A stretch of 64,000 nucleotides of DNA, taken from NCBI RefSeq assembly GCF_000986785.1, contig NZ_LAYY01000006.1, forward strand, positions 124,001-188,000. The letters run 5' to 3'. Below, in pieces: positions 1 to 8,113 of the stretch; position 1 is the stretch's first letter; each line of letters begins with the position of its first letter. The translations under genes and the position numbers were made by a program. The DNA comes from Mesobacillus campisalis (GTDB lineage: Bacteria > Bacillota > Bacilli > Bacillales > Cytobacillaceae). The notes beneath the pieces were generated by a model that was not told the DNA's origin, searched no databases, and worked only from the letters and a program-made list of their open reading frames with translations.

Positions 1-5
1 ACAGA

Positions 6-1025
6 ATGAATTCGTTTCTGTCGTTTTTATTCAAGACAGCTCTGGCTGTCCCGTCCGCCATTACGATTTGGACGCTAAGCTATTTTGCTTTCTACAATAC
101 ATTTTTCATCTCATCTGCAGCTGCGCTCGGAGGCGGGGCGCTGATTTACTGGCTGGCTTCCCTCTATTCGGACTCCCGCTTTCTCAAAAAAAACGGGCTG
201 AGCCGAAAGGAATACAGGTATATAAAAAAGAATCTTGAAGAAGCGAAGAAAAAAATCTCGCGCTTGCACAAGCTGCTGTTTTCGATTCGCCATCTGCCTT
301 CCTTAAAGGAAAGGATCGAATTGCTCCGGATGATCCGCAAAATTTATGCATTGACCAAAAAAGAGCCAAAGCGGTTTTATCAAGCGGAAAGGTTCTATTT
401 TTCCCATCTTGATTCCGTTCTTGAACTTACCGAGAAATATGAATTTCTCTCATCACAGCCTAAAAAGAACCGTGACCTTGACTGGTCACTGAATGAAACC
501 AGGAAAACCTTGTCCGAGTTGAGCAGGCTGATTGAAAAGGATTTATACCAGGTAATCGAGAATGATCTTGACACTCTTAATTTTGAAATCGATGTGGCGA
601 AACACTCCATTAAGACATCGCGAGGCTTGGAGAGCGAACGGTCAGTCCCTGAAGGGCTTAACTCGGGTAAAAAGAAAGGGATCCAGATTCCCGGCCGGAA
701 AGCAGCTGAGGATGCCATGGCCGCTTTGGAAGCCGCCCGGGCGCGGAATAAAGCAGCTGAAGAGGAAAAGAGCCGCGAGAAGCCTGTCGAAGCAGAAAAC
801 GGCAGCAAGATACAAGCCGAAGCAGACAGCGATGAAAAATGGGAAGAATTCAAAAGGAAGCATGCCAATCAGAACAAGAATGAAACTCATGGTTCAGGGA
901 CAGAGGAAAACACTGGACCAAGATTTTACATCAACACCAAACGGGAAGAGAAAGTGGAAGTGAAGATTTCCCTGGGTACCCGTGAAGAAAGATACAAGGA
1001 CAAAAACAGGAGGTTTCCCGAATGA
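6..1025 (+). CDS. xpaC: XpaC-family membrane protein
   Basis: Resembles the XpaC family (annotated as 5-bromo-4-chloroindolyl phosphate hydrolysis protein), whose true function is unclear. Two hydrophobic segments lie near residues 8-30 and 34-52, followed by a long charged, helical and coiled-coil cytoplasmic part and a low-complexity Ala/Glu/Lys-rich stretch at about 230-300. The stop codon overlaps the start of the next gene by four bases (ATGA), so the two are translationally coupled, as in the xpaC-yaaN pair of Bacillus. The window begins only five bases upstream, so the ribosome binding site is not visible and an earlier start cannot be excluded. Confidence 0.8.
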   Translation: MNSFLSFLFKTALAVPSAITIWTLSYFAFYNTFFISSAAALGGGALIYWLASLYSDSRFLKKNGLSRKEYRYIKKNLEEAKKKISRLHKLLFSIRHLPSLKERIELLRMIRKIYALTKKEPKRFYQAERFYFSHLDSVLELTEKYEFLSSQPKKNRDLDWSLNETRKTLSELSRLIEKDLYQVIENDLDTLNFEIDVAKHSIKTSRGLESERSVPEGLNSGKKKGIQIPGRKAAEDAMAALEAARARNKAAEEEKSREKPVEAENGSKIQAEADSDEKWEEFKRKHANQNKNETHGSGTEENTGPRFYINTKREEKVEVKISLGTREERYKDKNRRFPE

Positions 1026-2203
1026 GTGAAAATAATCCAGACCTGCTGAAGAATACAGGCAACCTAATGGACGACATGCTTGCCAATCCATTTGGTGAGG
1101 AAAGCCCGGAACTGCAGCTGCAGCCTGCGCGCAAGACGGAGGATGCCAAGCCAGTCAGGCTGATTGACGTGATTCCCGAGGAAAACAGGGCCAAGGCGAT
1201 TCAGCTTTCCCAGCAAATCGACCCGGCCAATCACCAGGCGATGATTTCGTACGGCACCCAGGCGCAAGGGAAGCTGCTGTCCTTTTCGCACACAATGCTT
1301 GAGCATGTGCAGAAGAAGGATGTTGGTGAGGTCGGCGAAATCATCAATGACCTGATGAAACGCCTTAAGGAGGTCAGCCCGGACGAGCTCAAGCAGGATA
1401 AGCCATCCTTTTTCGGCCGAATGTTCGGCAAGCTTTCCGGGTCCATCCAGGAAGTGCTGTCGAAATACCAGAAAACCGGGGCACAAATTGACCGCATATC
1501 TGTAAAATTGGACCGCAGCAAAAATGTGCTGCTGTCCGATATCGCGATGCTTGAGAAGCTGTATGAACACAACAAGGAATACTTCAACGCCCTGAATATC
1601 TACATTGCTGCCGGTGAACTGAAGCTTGAGGAACTGAACAATAAGACGATTCCGGAGCTGAAGAAAGCAGCCGCGGCGACCCAGGACCAGATGAAGTTCC
1701 AGGAAGTTAACGACATGATCCAGTTTGCCGACCGTCTCGACAAACGGCTTCATGATTTGAAACTAAGCCGGGAGATCACAATCCAGAGTGCGCCGCAAAT
1801 CCGACTGATCCAGAATACGAACCAGGCGCTGGTTGAAAAAATCCAGTCTTCCATCATGACCGCCATTCCGCTGTGGAAAAACCAGGTGGCCATTGCCTTG
1901 ACCCTGATCCGCCAGCGCCATGCGGTCGAGGCGCAGAAACAGGTTTCCAAGACAACAAACGAGCTTCTCTTGAAGAATGCCGAAATGCTTAAGAGCAACA
2001 CGATTGAGACCGCGAAGGAAAATGAGCGCGGACTCGTCGACATCGAAACCCTGAAGAAAACGCAAGAAAACCTGATTTCCACACTGGAAGAAACCATGCG
2101 CATCCAGGAAGAAGGGCGCATCAAACGCCGCCAGGCCGAAAACGACCTTGCCAGCATGGAAAACGAACTGCGCCTCAAACTTCTCGAAATCAAAGGAGAC
2201 TAA
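1022..2203 (+). CDS. yaaN: TelA/YaaN-family toxic anion resistance protein
   Basis: A soluble, almost wholly alpha-helical 393-residue protein of the TelA family, named for tellurite resistance, although the real role is probably envelope or stress related. Length and helical pattern fit YaaN, including a proline-flanked start ([20 protein letters not shown] near residues 48-67) and a Gln/Glu-rich C-terminal coiled coil. It overlaps xpaC by four bases, which points to an operon. A strong palindromic repeat starts six bases after the stop and could serve as its transcription end. Confidence 0.85.
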   Translation: MSENNPDLLKNTGNLMDDMLANPFGEESPELQLQPARKTEDAKPVRLIDVIPEENRAKAIQLSQQIDPANHQAMISYGTQAQGKLLSFSHTMLEHVQKKDVGEVGEIINDLMKRLKEVSPDELKQDKPSFFGRMFGKLSGSIQEVLSKYQKTGAQIDRISVKLDRSKNVLLSDIAMLEKLYEHNKEYFNALNIYIAAGELKLEELNNKTIPELKKAAAATQDQMKFQEVNDMIQFADRLDKRLHDLKLSREITIQSAPQIRLIQNTNQALVEKIQSSIMTAIPLWKNQVAIALTLIRQRHAVEAQKQVSKTTNELLLKNAEMLKSNTIETAKENERGLVDIETLKKTQENLISTLEETMRIQEEGRIKRRQAENDLASMENELRLKLLEIKGD

Positions 2204-2208
2204 CTCAA

Positions 2209-2252
2209 GGGGGTCAGGCACGCTTTGCTTCGCTAAAGCGTACCTGACCCCC
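2209..2252. repeat. Palindromic form of the TGCCTGACCC repeat
   Basis: An 18-base arm (2209-2226) pairs with 2235-2252 with one mismatch, leaving the loop GCTTCGCT. The outer part, GGGGGTCAGG / CCTGACCCCC, is the core of the repeat seen repeatedly in the first 11.6 kb. It sits directly after yaaN and may also end that transcript, although no T-run follows immediately. Confidence 0.8.
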
Positions 2253-2273
2253 ATTGCGTTAATATGTTAAAGA

Positions 2274-2305
2274 GTGCCTGACCCGCGGTGCGTTAATGCG
2301 CTGAA
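2274..2305 (+). repeat. TGCCTGACCC repeat, left flank of the transposase gene
   Basis: Single copy of the core with the variant GACCCGCGG, followed by a GCG-TTAATGCG segment. The copy to the right of the transposase gene carries the same CCCGCGG variant, whereas copies elsewhere read CCCCCGG or CCCCTG. Confidence 0.75.
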
Positions 2306-2410
2306 GGGTTGGGCTTTTTTGTGAACTTCGCCTGGGGATTGTTGACGGTTGGTACATGGGGGAATAGAATGGGCATGAATTGATGAAAAACCATATTAGG
2401 GAGGAAGTTT

Positions 2411-2980
2411 ATGCCGCGTCCATACCGTATTTTTTATCCTGGGGCCACCTATCATGTTCATGCAAGGGGAAACCGCCGCGGAGCTATTTTTTATGAAGAT
2501 CGTGATTATCTCCATTATCTTGCACTCCTCGAGCAAGTCCGCAGTACCCACCCCTTTGATTTGCACTCCTATTGCTTGATGACCAATCATCTCCATCTGC
2601 AAATTGAGATTTCCCACACACCTCTATCGCAAATTATTAAAGAGCTTCATTCCCGATACGCCATTTACTTTAATCGGAAATATGATTATGATGGCCACCT
2701 GTTCCAGGGGAGGTACGGAGCAAAGGTCATTGAGTCCATTGACCATTTTCTTGGCGTGAGCCGCTATATTCATCGCAATCCCCTGGAAGCCGGCATGGTT
2801 GGGGATATGGCCAATTACGAGTGGAGCAGCTACCTTTCTTATATTTGCAAGACAGAAAATCCCCACATCTATACCCAACGGACCCTTTCCTATTTCAATG
2901 AACCCGCCCACGAACAGTACCGCCTGTATACCGAAAGCGAAAATAAAAACGCGGACGAGCTTATATGGGTGCCCAGATAA
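2411..2980 (+). CDS. RAYT-like Y1 (HUH) transposase
   Basis: A 189-residue Y1_Tnp family protein. The metal-binding HUH motif is at residues 60-62 in MTNHLHL. The candidate nucleophile tyrosine lies in SRYAIYFNRKY (about 81-91), followed by the usual HLFQGRY block. It is a single gene without insertion-sequence ends and is bracketed by two direct copies of the TGCCTGACCC repeat, the arrangement expected of REP-associated tyrosine transposases, which are domesticated single-strand endonucleases thought to move or maintain short palindromic repeats. A strong GGGAGGAAG ribosome binding site precedes ATG. The frame looks intact. The family call is firm; the link to these repeats is inference. Confidence 0.88.
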   Translation: MPRPYRIFYPGATYHVHARGNRRGAIFYEDRDYLHYLALLEQVRSTHPFDLHSYCLMTNHLHLQIEISHTPLSQIIKELHSRYAIYFNRKYDYDGHLFQGRYGAKVIESIDHFLGVSRYIHRNPLEAGMVGDMANYEWSSYLSYICKTENPHIYTQRTLSYFNEPAHEQYRLYTESENKNADELIWVPR

Positions 2981-3011
2981 AGAAGGTTTAGCACTTTAAA
3001 GCGTGAAACGC

Positions 3012-3043
3012 TGCCTGACCCGCGGTGCGGTGAAGGGGTGAAG
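3012..3043 (+). repeat. TGCCTGACCC repeat, right flank of the transposase gene
   Basis: Direct copy with the same GACCCGCGG variant as the left-flank copy, followed by a GCGGTG-AAGGGGTG segment. It ends one base before the stop codon of the convergent VanZ-like gene. Confidence 0.75.
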
Positions 3044-3044
3044 C

Positions 3045-3530
3045 TTAATGTTCTATTTGCCGTAGTAACGACTGCAGCCATAGGGCAAAGAGCTTGAAGA
3101 TGGTAAAGCCGAGGGCTCCGCCGATGGTGTTGAGAATGATATCGTCAATATCAAAGCTGCCGACCCGAAAAAGAAATTGCAGGCATTCTGTACCAAAGGT
3201 TGCCAGGAAAACTACTAAAATGGTCCAGCCGAATTTTATACACCTGGCAAACAGCAATGGCAGGAAGAAGCCAAGAGGCATAAAGGCAAGCACATTTCCT
3301 GCCAGGTTTGTGACCAAGATACTGGTGTTGATCTTTCCTGATGCCTGAATGTAGCTGGCAATTGTATGAAAGGGAACCAGGTTGGAATCGGCGCTGCCGG
3401 TGCTTGAAACGGTCTGTCTATATGGGCTCCAGAAAAGAAGGGTAGCGGCCAGTCCGAGGTAGAGAAAAAACAGCAGATAGGCGGTTGTGAGTATCAGTTT
3501 TCTGTTTTTATAGTTTAAATTTGAAAGCAT
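3045..3530 (-). CDS. VanZ-like family membrane protein
   Basis: A 161-residue protein with about four transmembrane helices and the VanZ-like signature: NLAGNVLAFMPLGFFLPLL in the middle and a later FDIDDIILNTIGGALG. VanZ relatives confer low-level teicoplanin resistance in one transposon, but most chromosomal members have no known role. The open frame reaches 3548. I chose ATG at 3530 because AGGAG sits eight bases upstream of it, inside the longer reading. It converges on the transposase gene. Confidence 0.82.
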   Translation of the reverse strand: MLSNLNYKNRKLILTTAYLLFFLYLGLAATLLFWSPYRQTVSSTGSADSNLVPFHTIASYIQASGKINTSILVTNLAGNVLAFMPLGFFLPLLFARCIKFGWTILVVFLATFGTECLQFLFRVGSFDIDDIILNTIGGALGFTIFKLFALWLQSLLRQIEH

Positions 3531-3674
3531 ATATTTGTCTCCTGTCATCTTACAGTCTATGGACGTTTCCCTTATTTTAACAGAGAGAAACCCCCAATAA
3601 TTGCCTGAAAACCAACCAATACAGTTATATGGTAAACTATTATAAAATTTACATTTTTATGAAAATGGAGGGTT

Positions 3675-4577
3675 GTGTGGTGTTTGATTACAAAGGAGAA
3701 ATTTTTCTATGCTTTTAGCAAAGACAATGAAGCATCAGTGAGGGTTGCATCCGGTTCAACGGTAGAGATTGAAACATATGACTGTTTCCAGGATTAGATT
3801 CAATCTGAAGACACGCCATACAATACGGTGGATTGGGCGCAAATCAATCCGGCTACTGGACTCGTTTTTGTGGAAGGTGTGCAGCCGGGTGATATCCTGA
3901 AGGTAAAGATTGAGAAAATCGAACTGGGAGACCAGGGCCTGCTTGCTACTGGTCCCGGGCTCGGCATTACGGGACACAGGATTGAAAAATTTGAAACGAA
4001 AATGATCCCAATTTCAGAGGGGAAAGCCGTTTTCAATAACCGCATTCAGCTACCTTTAAACCCGATGATCGGAGTAATTGGAGTGGCGCCTGCGGAGGGG
4101 GCTATCTCCAATGGAACACCAGGAGCCCATGGCGGCAATATGGATACCACATTAGTCGCAGAAGGGGCAACTTTGTATTTGCCTGTTTTCCATGATGGAG
4201 CCCTGTTTGGCCTAGGTGACCTTCACGCTGCAATGGGCGATGGGGAGATTGGCGTTTCAGGCATAGAAATTCCTGGCAAAGTAACAGTTACACTTGAGGT
4301 GGTAAAAGGGAGAAGCATTCCATTCCCATTCATTGAAAATGAGGAAGGTGCAGCTATCCTTGTTTCCAAGGAAACGCTCGATGAGGCAGCAAAAGCGGCA
4401 GTGGAAATCTTTGTAGACACGCTGCTTCCTCATACCGATATGACCCTTCCAGAGCTGACCATGCTCTTCAGTGCAGCAGGGCATGTTCAAGTTTCGCAAA
4501 TCGTCAATCCACTTCTGACAGCACGATTCTTTGTCCCAAGATTCATTCTTGAAGCATATAATGTGAAATTATTCTAG
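3675..4577 (+). pseudogene. Acetamidase/formamidase, interrupted by an in-frame TAG
   Basis: From GTG 3828 to the stop there are 249 residues of the FmdA/AmdA acetamidase/formamidase family, which hydrolyses small amides to ammonia and the acid. Visible motifs include GTPGAHGGNMDTT and FGLGDLHAAMGDGE. The homologous frame continues upstream (KDNEASVRVASG, then VEIETYDCFQD) but is cut by TAG at 3795-3797, probably a CAG-to-TAG transition, since the next residues IQSEDTPYNTVDW continue the family pattern. The full frame from a possible GTG at 3675 would be about 300 residues, the normal family length. The extreme N-terminus may also be shifted. Either a decayed gene or a sequencing error; restart at GTG 3828 would lack about 50 residues. 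Confidence 0.78.
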
Positions 4578-4603
4578 AATAATAACTTTATTGTACTAAA
4601 GGG

Positions 4604-4635
4604 TGCCTGACCCCCGGTGCGGTGATGCGGTAGAG
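4604..4635 (+). repeat. TGCCTGACCC repeat copy
   Basis: Core TGCCTGACCCCCGGTGCGG followed by TGATGCGGTAG, 26 bases after the acetamidase stop. The preceding CTAAAGGG is shared with the copies near 7.07 kb and 11.5 kb. Confidence 0.75.
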
Positions 4636-4701
4636 TGGGATAGAAGGTGGGCGGGCTGATAGTGTACAAGTGTGTATGGAGAGGTTTTTATAAGAGAGGG
4701 G

Positions 4702-4738
4702 GCGAACAGGAGAATTTCTTCCTGTTCGCTTCTTTTTG
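4702..4738 (+). terminator. Rho-independent terminator in the 4.58-4.98 kb gap
   Basis: Perfect 10-base stem GCGAACAGGA / TCCTGTTCGC followed by TTCTTTTT. It stands 125 bases after the acetamidase remnant and ahead of the iron promoter. Apart from this hairpin, a repeat copy and the downstream promoter I see nothing else in the gap. Confidence 0.7.
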
Positions 4739-4875
4739 CCTTATGACTCAGCTGAAGGGTAGGTAAATCCGGGATTACAGCTTCACACTCATGGGCTAGG
4801 GCGATAATGGGACAATGGTTCAAGAATCAATTTTCGAGTTTTCACACTATAGACATTATTTAAATTAAAAATTTA

Positions 4876-4924
4876 TTGACTTGAGAATGATTTTCAATAT
4901 AATTGAGAATGAGAAGCATTATCA
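4876..4924 (+). promoter_or_regulatory. Fur-box promoter of the iron-binding protein gene
   Basis: A -35 TTGACT (4876-4881) and -10 TATAAT (4898-4903) are 16 bases apart. The spacer contains TGAGAATGATTTTCA (4882-4896), close to the Fur 7-1-7 operator TGATAATnATTATCA. A second Fur-like site (4904-4924) ends in CATTATCA. Fur with iron should block RNA polymerase directly. The near-identical promoter at 6175 suggests co-regulation. Confidence 0.85.
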
Positions 4925-4978
4925 GTAAATAATGCTATCTATAAAAAAACAAATTTACTTCAGGGGGAGAATGAAACA

Positions 4979-6055
4979 ATGCAAAAAAGATTATTCAGAT
5001 TTGGTTCAATTGTTATGGCAGCTGGCCTATTTTTATCGGCATGCGGAGGCGGCAACAGCGAGCAATCCAATGAAACTAGCAAGCCGGCCGAGAAGGAAGA
5101 TCCGGGCGTAGTCAACCTCTACACAGGCCGTCATTATGATACAGATGACCAGCTTTATAAGACCTTCACTGAACAGACAGGCATCAAAGTTAACGTGATT
5201 AAGGGTGAAGAAGACGAGCTTATTGAGCGCCTGGCACGGGAAGGGGAGGCAACCCAAGGTGACCTGTTCTTTGCTGCTGATGCAGGGCGCCTTCACTGGG
5301 CAAAGGAAAAAGGCATTTTCCAGGCTGTCGAGAGCGAAGTGCTGGACAAGAATATTCCTGAAACACTGCGTGACAAAGACAATGAATGGTATGCAATGAC
5401 CAAGCGCGCACGTGTGATTGTGTATGCGAAGGACCGGGTAAACCCTGAGGATCTATCTACCTATGAAGATTTGACAAGTGACAAGTGGAAAGGCAAAGTG
5501 CTGATTCGTTCTTCTGAAAATGTGTACAACCAGTCCTTGCTTGCTTCCTTCCTGGAGCTGAATGGCGAAGAGGCTGCGAAGGAATGGGCCCAGGGCATTG
5601 TTGCCAACATGGCAAGGGACCCCAAGGGAGGGGACACTGATCAGCTGAAGGCTGTCGTAGCAGGTGAAGGCGATGTGGCGGTCATGAACACCTACTATGT
5701 GGGACGTTTGCAAAATTCGACCAACCCTGAAGAAGTGAAGCTTGCGGAACAGGTAGGGGTGTTCTTCCCGAACCAGGAGACAACAGGAACCCACATCAAC
5801 ATCAGTGGAATTGGCGTAACAAAGCATGCGAAAAACAAGGAAAATGCCATCAAGTTCATGGAATTCCTTTCAAGTGAAGAAGCACAGAAACTGTTTGCGG
5901 AAGGAAACAATGAATACCCGGCCAACCCGAATGTTGAAGCTTCCGAGCTGCTGAAATCGTGGGGAGACTTCAAAGAACAGGATATCCATTTGAATATCCT
6001 TGGAGAAAGAAATGCCAATGCTGTGAAGATCTTTAATGAAGTAGGCTGGAAGTAA
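4979..6055 (+). CDS. Iron(III) ABC transporter substrate-binding lipoprotein
   Basis: A 358-residue periplasmic-binding-protein type lipoprotein of the FbpA/FutA iron(III) family. The signal peptide ends in the lipobox LSAC (19-22), so Cys22 is the lipid-anchored residue, followed by a Gly/Ser/Glu linker. The mature part begins VNLYTGRHYDTD, typical of ferric-binding proteins, and a Tyr-Tyr pair in VMNTYYVGR (about 238-246) matches the iron-coordinating tyrosines of the family. The Fur-box promoter upstream supports iron uptake. No permease gene follows: the next gene is an ATPase under its own Fur promoter. Confidence 0.9.
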   Translation: MQKRLFRFGSIVMAAGLFLSACGGGNSEQSNETSKPAEKEDPGVVNLYTGRHYDTDDQLYKTFTEQTGIKVNVIKGEEDELIERLAREGEATQGDLFFAADAGRLHWAKEKGIFQAVESEVLDKNIPETLRDKDNEWYAMTKRARVIVYAKDRVNPEDLSTYEDLTSDKWKGKVLIRSSENVYNQSLLASFLELNGEEAAKEWAQGIVANMARDPKGGDTDQLKAVVAGEGDVAVMNTYYVGRLQNSTNPEEVKLAEQVGVFFPNQETTGTHINISGIGVTKHAKNKENAIKFMEFLSSEEAQKLFAEGNNEYPANPNVEASELLKSWGDFKEQDIHLNILGERNANAVKIFNEVGWK

Positions 6056-6174
6056 CGTAGACAAGAAGACTGGATCCCGAATGGGTTCAGTCTGTTTATT
6101 TTGGCGGCAGTTTTCGAAGCATCCTTGTTTTCACTTTTTTCCACATCATATTGTGAAATATCGGATTATTTACA

Positions 6175-6225
6175 TTGACTCTTGAGAATGATTTTCATTA
6201 TAATTGTTACTGAGAAACGTTATCA
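6175..6225 (+). promoter_or_regulatory. Fur-box promoter of the iron transporter ATPase gene
   Basis: A -35 TTGACT (6175-6180) and -10 TATAAT (6199-6204) are separated by 18 bases, with TGAGAATGATTTTCA (6183-6197) between them. This operator is identical to the one at 4882-4896. A second weaker site, TGAGAAACGTTATCA, lies at 6211-6225. The two promoters look like duplicates of one regulatory element. Confidence 0.82.
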
Positions 6226-6324
6226 GGAAAATCGTCCAACTTATCTTTAATATAAATTGGCAATAATCTGGCAGGATGGTTTGTTCATCTTTTAACTAAG
6301 CACGAAAAAAGGAGCCGAACGCTG

Positions 6325-7038
6325 ATGTTTATTGAAATTAAAGAATTAAGTTTTCAATATAAGAATGCGAAAAAACCGACAATCCAAAACTTTGATCTGT
6401 CAGTAAAGCAAGGCGAAATCATCTCGATCCTGGGCAGCAGCGGATGCGGCAAAAGCACGATTCTAAGGCTGATTTCCGGCCTTGAGGTCCCGCGCAGCGG
6501 CTCCATTGTGATTGATGGGAAAAAGATGGCTGATGACCGTCAGTTTGTAAAGCCGGAGCATCGCGGAGTAGGCATGGTGTTCCAGGATTATGCGTTATTC
6601 CCGCATATGACCGTTGCCGGGAACATTAAATACGGACTTGCGAAAATGAGCCGCCGTGAAAAAAACGAGCGTCTTAACGAAGTGCTTGATCTGGTTGGCC
6701 TTGCCGGGTTCGAAAAGCGTTATCCATACGAGCTCAGCGGAGGCCAGCAGCAGCGTGTTGCACTGGCGAGGGCATTGGCGCCAAAGCCGGCACTCATCAT
6801 GTTCGATGAGCCATTCAGCAACCTGGATAAAAGCATTCAAGTCAAGATTCGCGATGAGCTGAGGCTCATCCTGAAGCAAACCGGAGTGACATCCATCTTT
6901 GTCACACATGATGAAGAGGATGCAAAAGCGCTGGCTGACCGAGTGGTTGTGATGGAGGACGGGAAAGTTCTAAAAGCCGGAAGGCCGGAAGACATCATCG
7001 GGAACCCAGCCGAACACCTCAACCTCGTTGCATGGTAA
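6325..7038 (+). CDS. ABC transporter ATP-binding protein, iron-regulated
   Basis: A complete nucleotide-binding domain: Walker A GSSGCGKST (37-45), Q-loop VFQDYALFPH (85-94), signature LSGGQQQR (137-144), Walker B ALIMFDEP (156-163) and H-loop His195. At 237 residues it stops right after the core ATPase and lacks the roughly 100-residue C-terminal TOBE/regulatory domain of typical FbpC/PotA-type ferric ATPases. Its Fur promoter and position suggest it drives ferric uptake with the lipoprotein encoded upstream and a permease encoded elsewhere. Substrate is inferred from context, since the domain itself does not define it. Confidence 0.87.
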   Translation: MFIEIKELSFQYKNAKKPTIQNFDLSVKQGEIISILGSSGCGKSTILRLISGLEVPRSGSIVIDGKKMADDRQFVKPEHRGVGMVFQDYALFPHMTVAGNIKYGLAKMSRREKNERLNEVLDLVGLAGFEKRYPYELSGGQQQRVALARALAPKPALIMFDEPFSNLDKSIQVKIRDELRLILKQTGVTSIFVTHDEEDAKALADRVVVMEDGKVLKAGRPEDIIGNPAEHLNLVAW

Positions 7039-7068
7039 CAAACATTCCAGTGGTAAAGTGTTAAAGGG

Positions 7069-7100
7069 TGCCTGACCCCCGGCGCGTTAAAGGGGTACAG
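7069..7100 (+). repeat. TGCCTGACCC repeat copy
   Basis: Core TGCCTGACCCCCGGCGCG followed by TTAAAGGGGTACAG, 30 bases after the ATPase stop and upstream of the thiT promoter. Confidence 0.75.
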
Positions 7101-7128
7101 TGTAAAAGTATGCCAAGTTCCTTGAATG

Positions 7129-7156
7129 TTGCTTAATTTGAGATATTTGTTATAAT
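7129..7156 (+). promoter_or_regulatory. SigA-type promoter of the thiT leader
   Basis: TTGCTT (7129-7134) and TATAAT (7151-7156) with a 16-base spacer, placed so that transcription would start about 25-30 bases before the TPP aptamer. Confidence 0.65.
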
Positions 7157-7190
7157 CGCAGGTAGAGTCATAACTGAATACAAAGCATAA

Positions 7191-7279
7191 CCACAAGGGG
7201 AGCTTGAAGCTGAGAAAGAAGGTCGCATGACTGTTCTGACCCTTTGAACCTGTTAGATAATGCTAGCGCAGGGATGTGG
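7191..7279 (+). ncRNA. TPP riboswitch (thi box) of thiT
   Basis: The conserved thi-box segments are present in order: GGGGAGC, then GCTGAGA, then ACCCTTTGAACCTG, and finally GCGCAGGGA. CCACA at 7191-7195 can close the P1 stem with TGTGG at 7275-7279. The aptamer binds thiamine pyrophosphate and turns off the downstream thiamine transporter gene. Confidence 0.93.
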
Positions 7280-7316
7280 ATTTATATGAGTTCATTCTTT
7301 ATACATGTACGGATGG

Positions 7317-7362
7317 TCTCCCCTTGAGGTTTGCTTATTACTTCTAAAGGGGAGATTTTTTT
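7317..7362 (+). terminator. Riboswitch expression platform: terminator abutting the thiT start
   Basis: TCTCCCCTT (7317-7325) pairs with AAGGGGAGA (7347-7355), followed by seven T. The T-run ends at 7362 and ATG begins at 7363. The right arm AAGGGGAG is also the only good Shine-Dalgarno sequence for thiT, so the hairpin should both stop transcription and hide the ribosome binding site. Confidence 0.85.
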
Positions 7363-7962
7363 ATGCAAAGAAATCGCTTAGTCGCAATGATTGAAGCGGC
7401 GTTTTTTGCGGCGATAGCGCTGGTACTGGACTTGCTGCCGGCCATTCAAATCGCGCCAGGGCTTTCCATTTCGTTTTCAATGGTGCCGATTTTTATCATC
7501 GCTTTTCGCTGGGGATTCAAGATTAGTTTCATTTCGGGCTTTATTTGGGGCTTATTGCAGGTGGTCACCGGGGATATCTACTTCCTGACCATCATTCAGT
7601 TCCTGATTGAATATTTTATTGCTTTTGCATTTATTGGCTTTGCAGGCCTTTTCTACCCTGTGGTTCAAAAGGCAGTCCAGCAGGGGAACAAGAAGTCGGC
7701 AGCCCTTTGGGTCATTGTAGCTGTATTTGTGGGCAGTCTGGCCAGATACTTCTGGCATTTCATTGCCGGAGTTATTTTTTGGGGCGAGTACGCGCCTGAG
7801 GGCATGTCTCCAGTCATGTACTCGCTGGTCATGAACGGCGGAACCATGATTGCAGTCTCCATTCTTTGCTCCATTGTTCTTCTGTTGCTCCTGTCCGCAT
7901 CGAAGCGCCTGTTCATCAGAAAGGGAGCGCCAGCCGCTGCCTCGGAGCCGCCAGTTCAGTAA
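7363..7962 (+). CDS. thiT: Energy-coupling-factor thiamine transporter S component ThiT
   Basis: A 199-residue protein with six hydrophobic helices, the size and pattern of ThiT (YuaJ). Aromatic residues in the loop YFWHFIAGVIFWGEYAPEG (about 130-148) match the thiamine-binding region of this family. ThiT is the substrate-specific membrane subunit that works with the shared EcfA-EcfA'-EcfT module, which is not in this window. The TPP riboswitch upstream confirms the substrate. The C-terminal tail is short, Ala/Pro-rich and probably cytoplasmic. Confidence 0.94.
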   Translation: MQRNRLVAMIEAAFFAAIALVLDLLPAIQIAPGLSISFSMVPIFIIAFRWGFKISFISGFIWGLLQVVTGDIYFLTIIQFLIEYFIAFAFIGFAGLFYPVVQKAVQQGNKKSAALWVIVAVFVGSLARYFWHFIAGVIFWGEYAPEGMSPVMYSLVMNGGTMIAVSILCSIVLLLLLSASKRLFIRKGAPAAASEPPVQ

Positions 7963-8009
7963 AAAGGCCTCGAAGCGGCACAGCGATGCTGTGCCGCTTC
8001 ACCGCATCC

Positions 8010-8072
8010 GGGGTCAGGCACCATTAAGTGCACTGCCGCTTCACCGCAGTGAGGGTCAGGCACCCTTTAATG
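8010..8072 (-). repeat. Two inverted TGCCTGACCC repeat copies
   Basis: Two copies read on the minus strand: GGGGTCAGGCACC at 8010-8022 and GAGGGTCAGGCACCCTTTAA from 8051. Each is preceded by a CTTCACCGCA-like segment, so the tandem unit is about 42 bases. They lie in the convergent gap between thiT and the next minus-strand gene. Confidence 0.75.
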
Positions 8073-8113
8073 CTGTGAAGCAGCGGTTCCTTTTATTCAG
8101 ATTATGCTTTTTG

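Noticed and set aside
1064-1753. Long minus-strand open frame opposite yaaN
   Set aside because: Shadow of a well-supported gene; same for the long frames opposite the GT2 gene near 12.3-13.0 kb, degS near 60.9-61.4 kb and the surface-protein genes.
2411-2980. Complete insertion sequence around the Y1 transposase
   Set aside because: No IS200/IS605-type second gene and no recognisable left or right ends. Better explained as a RAYT gene.
4596-4823. 75-codon minus-strand frame between acetamidase and iron genes
   Set aside because: Overlaps a repeat copy and a terminator hairpin and has no ribosome binding site.
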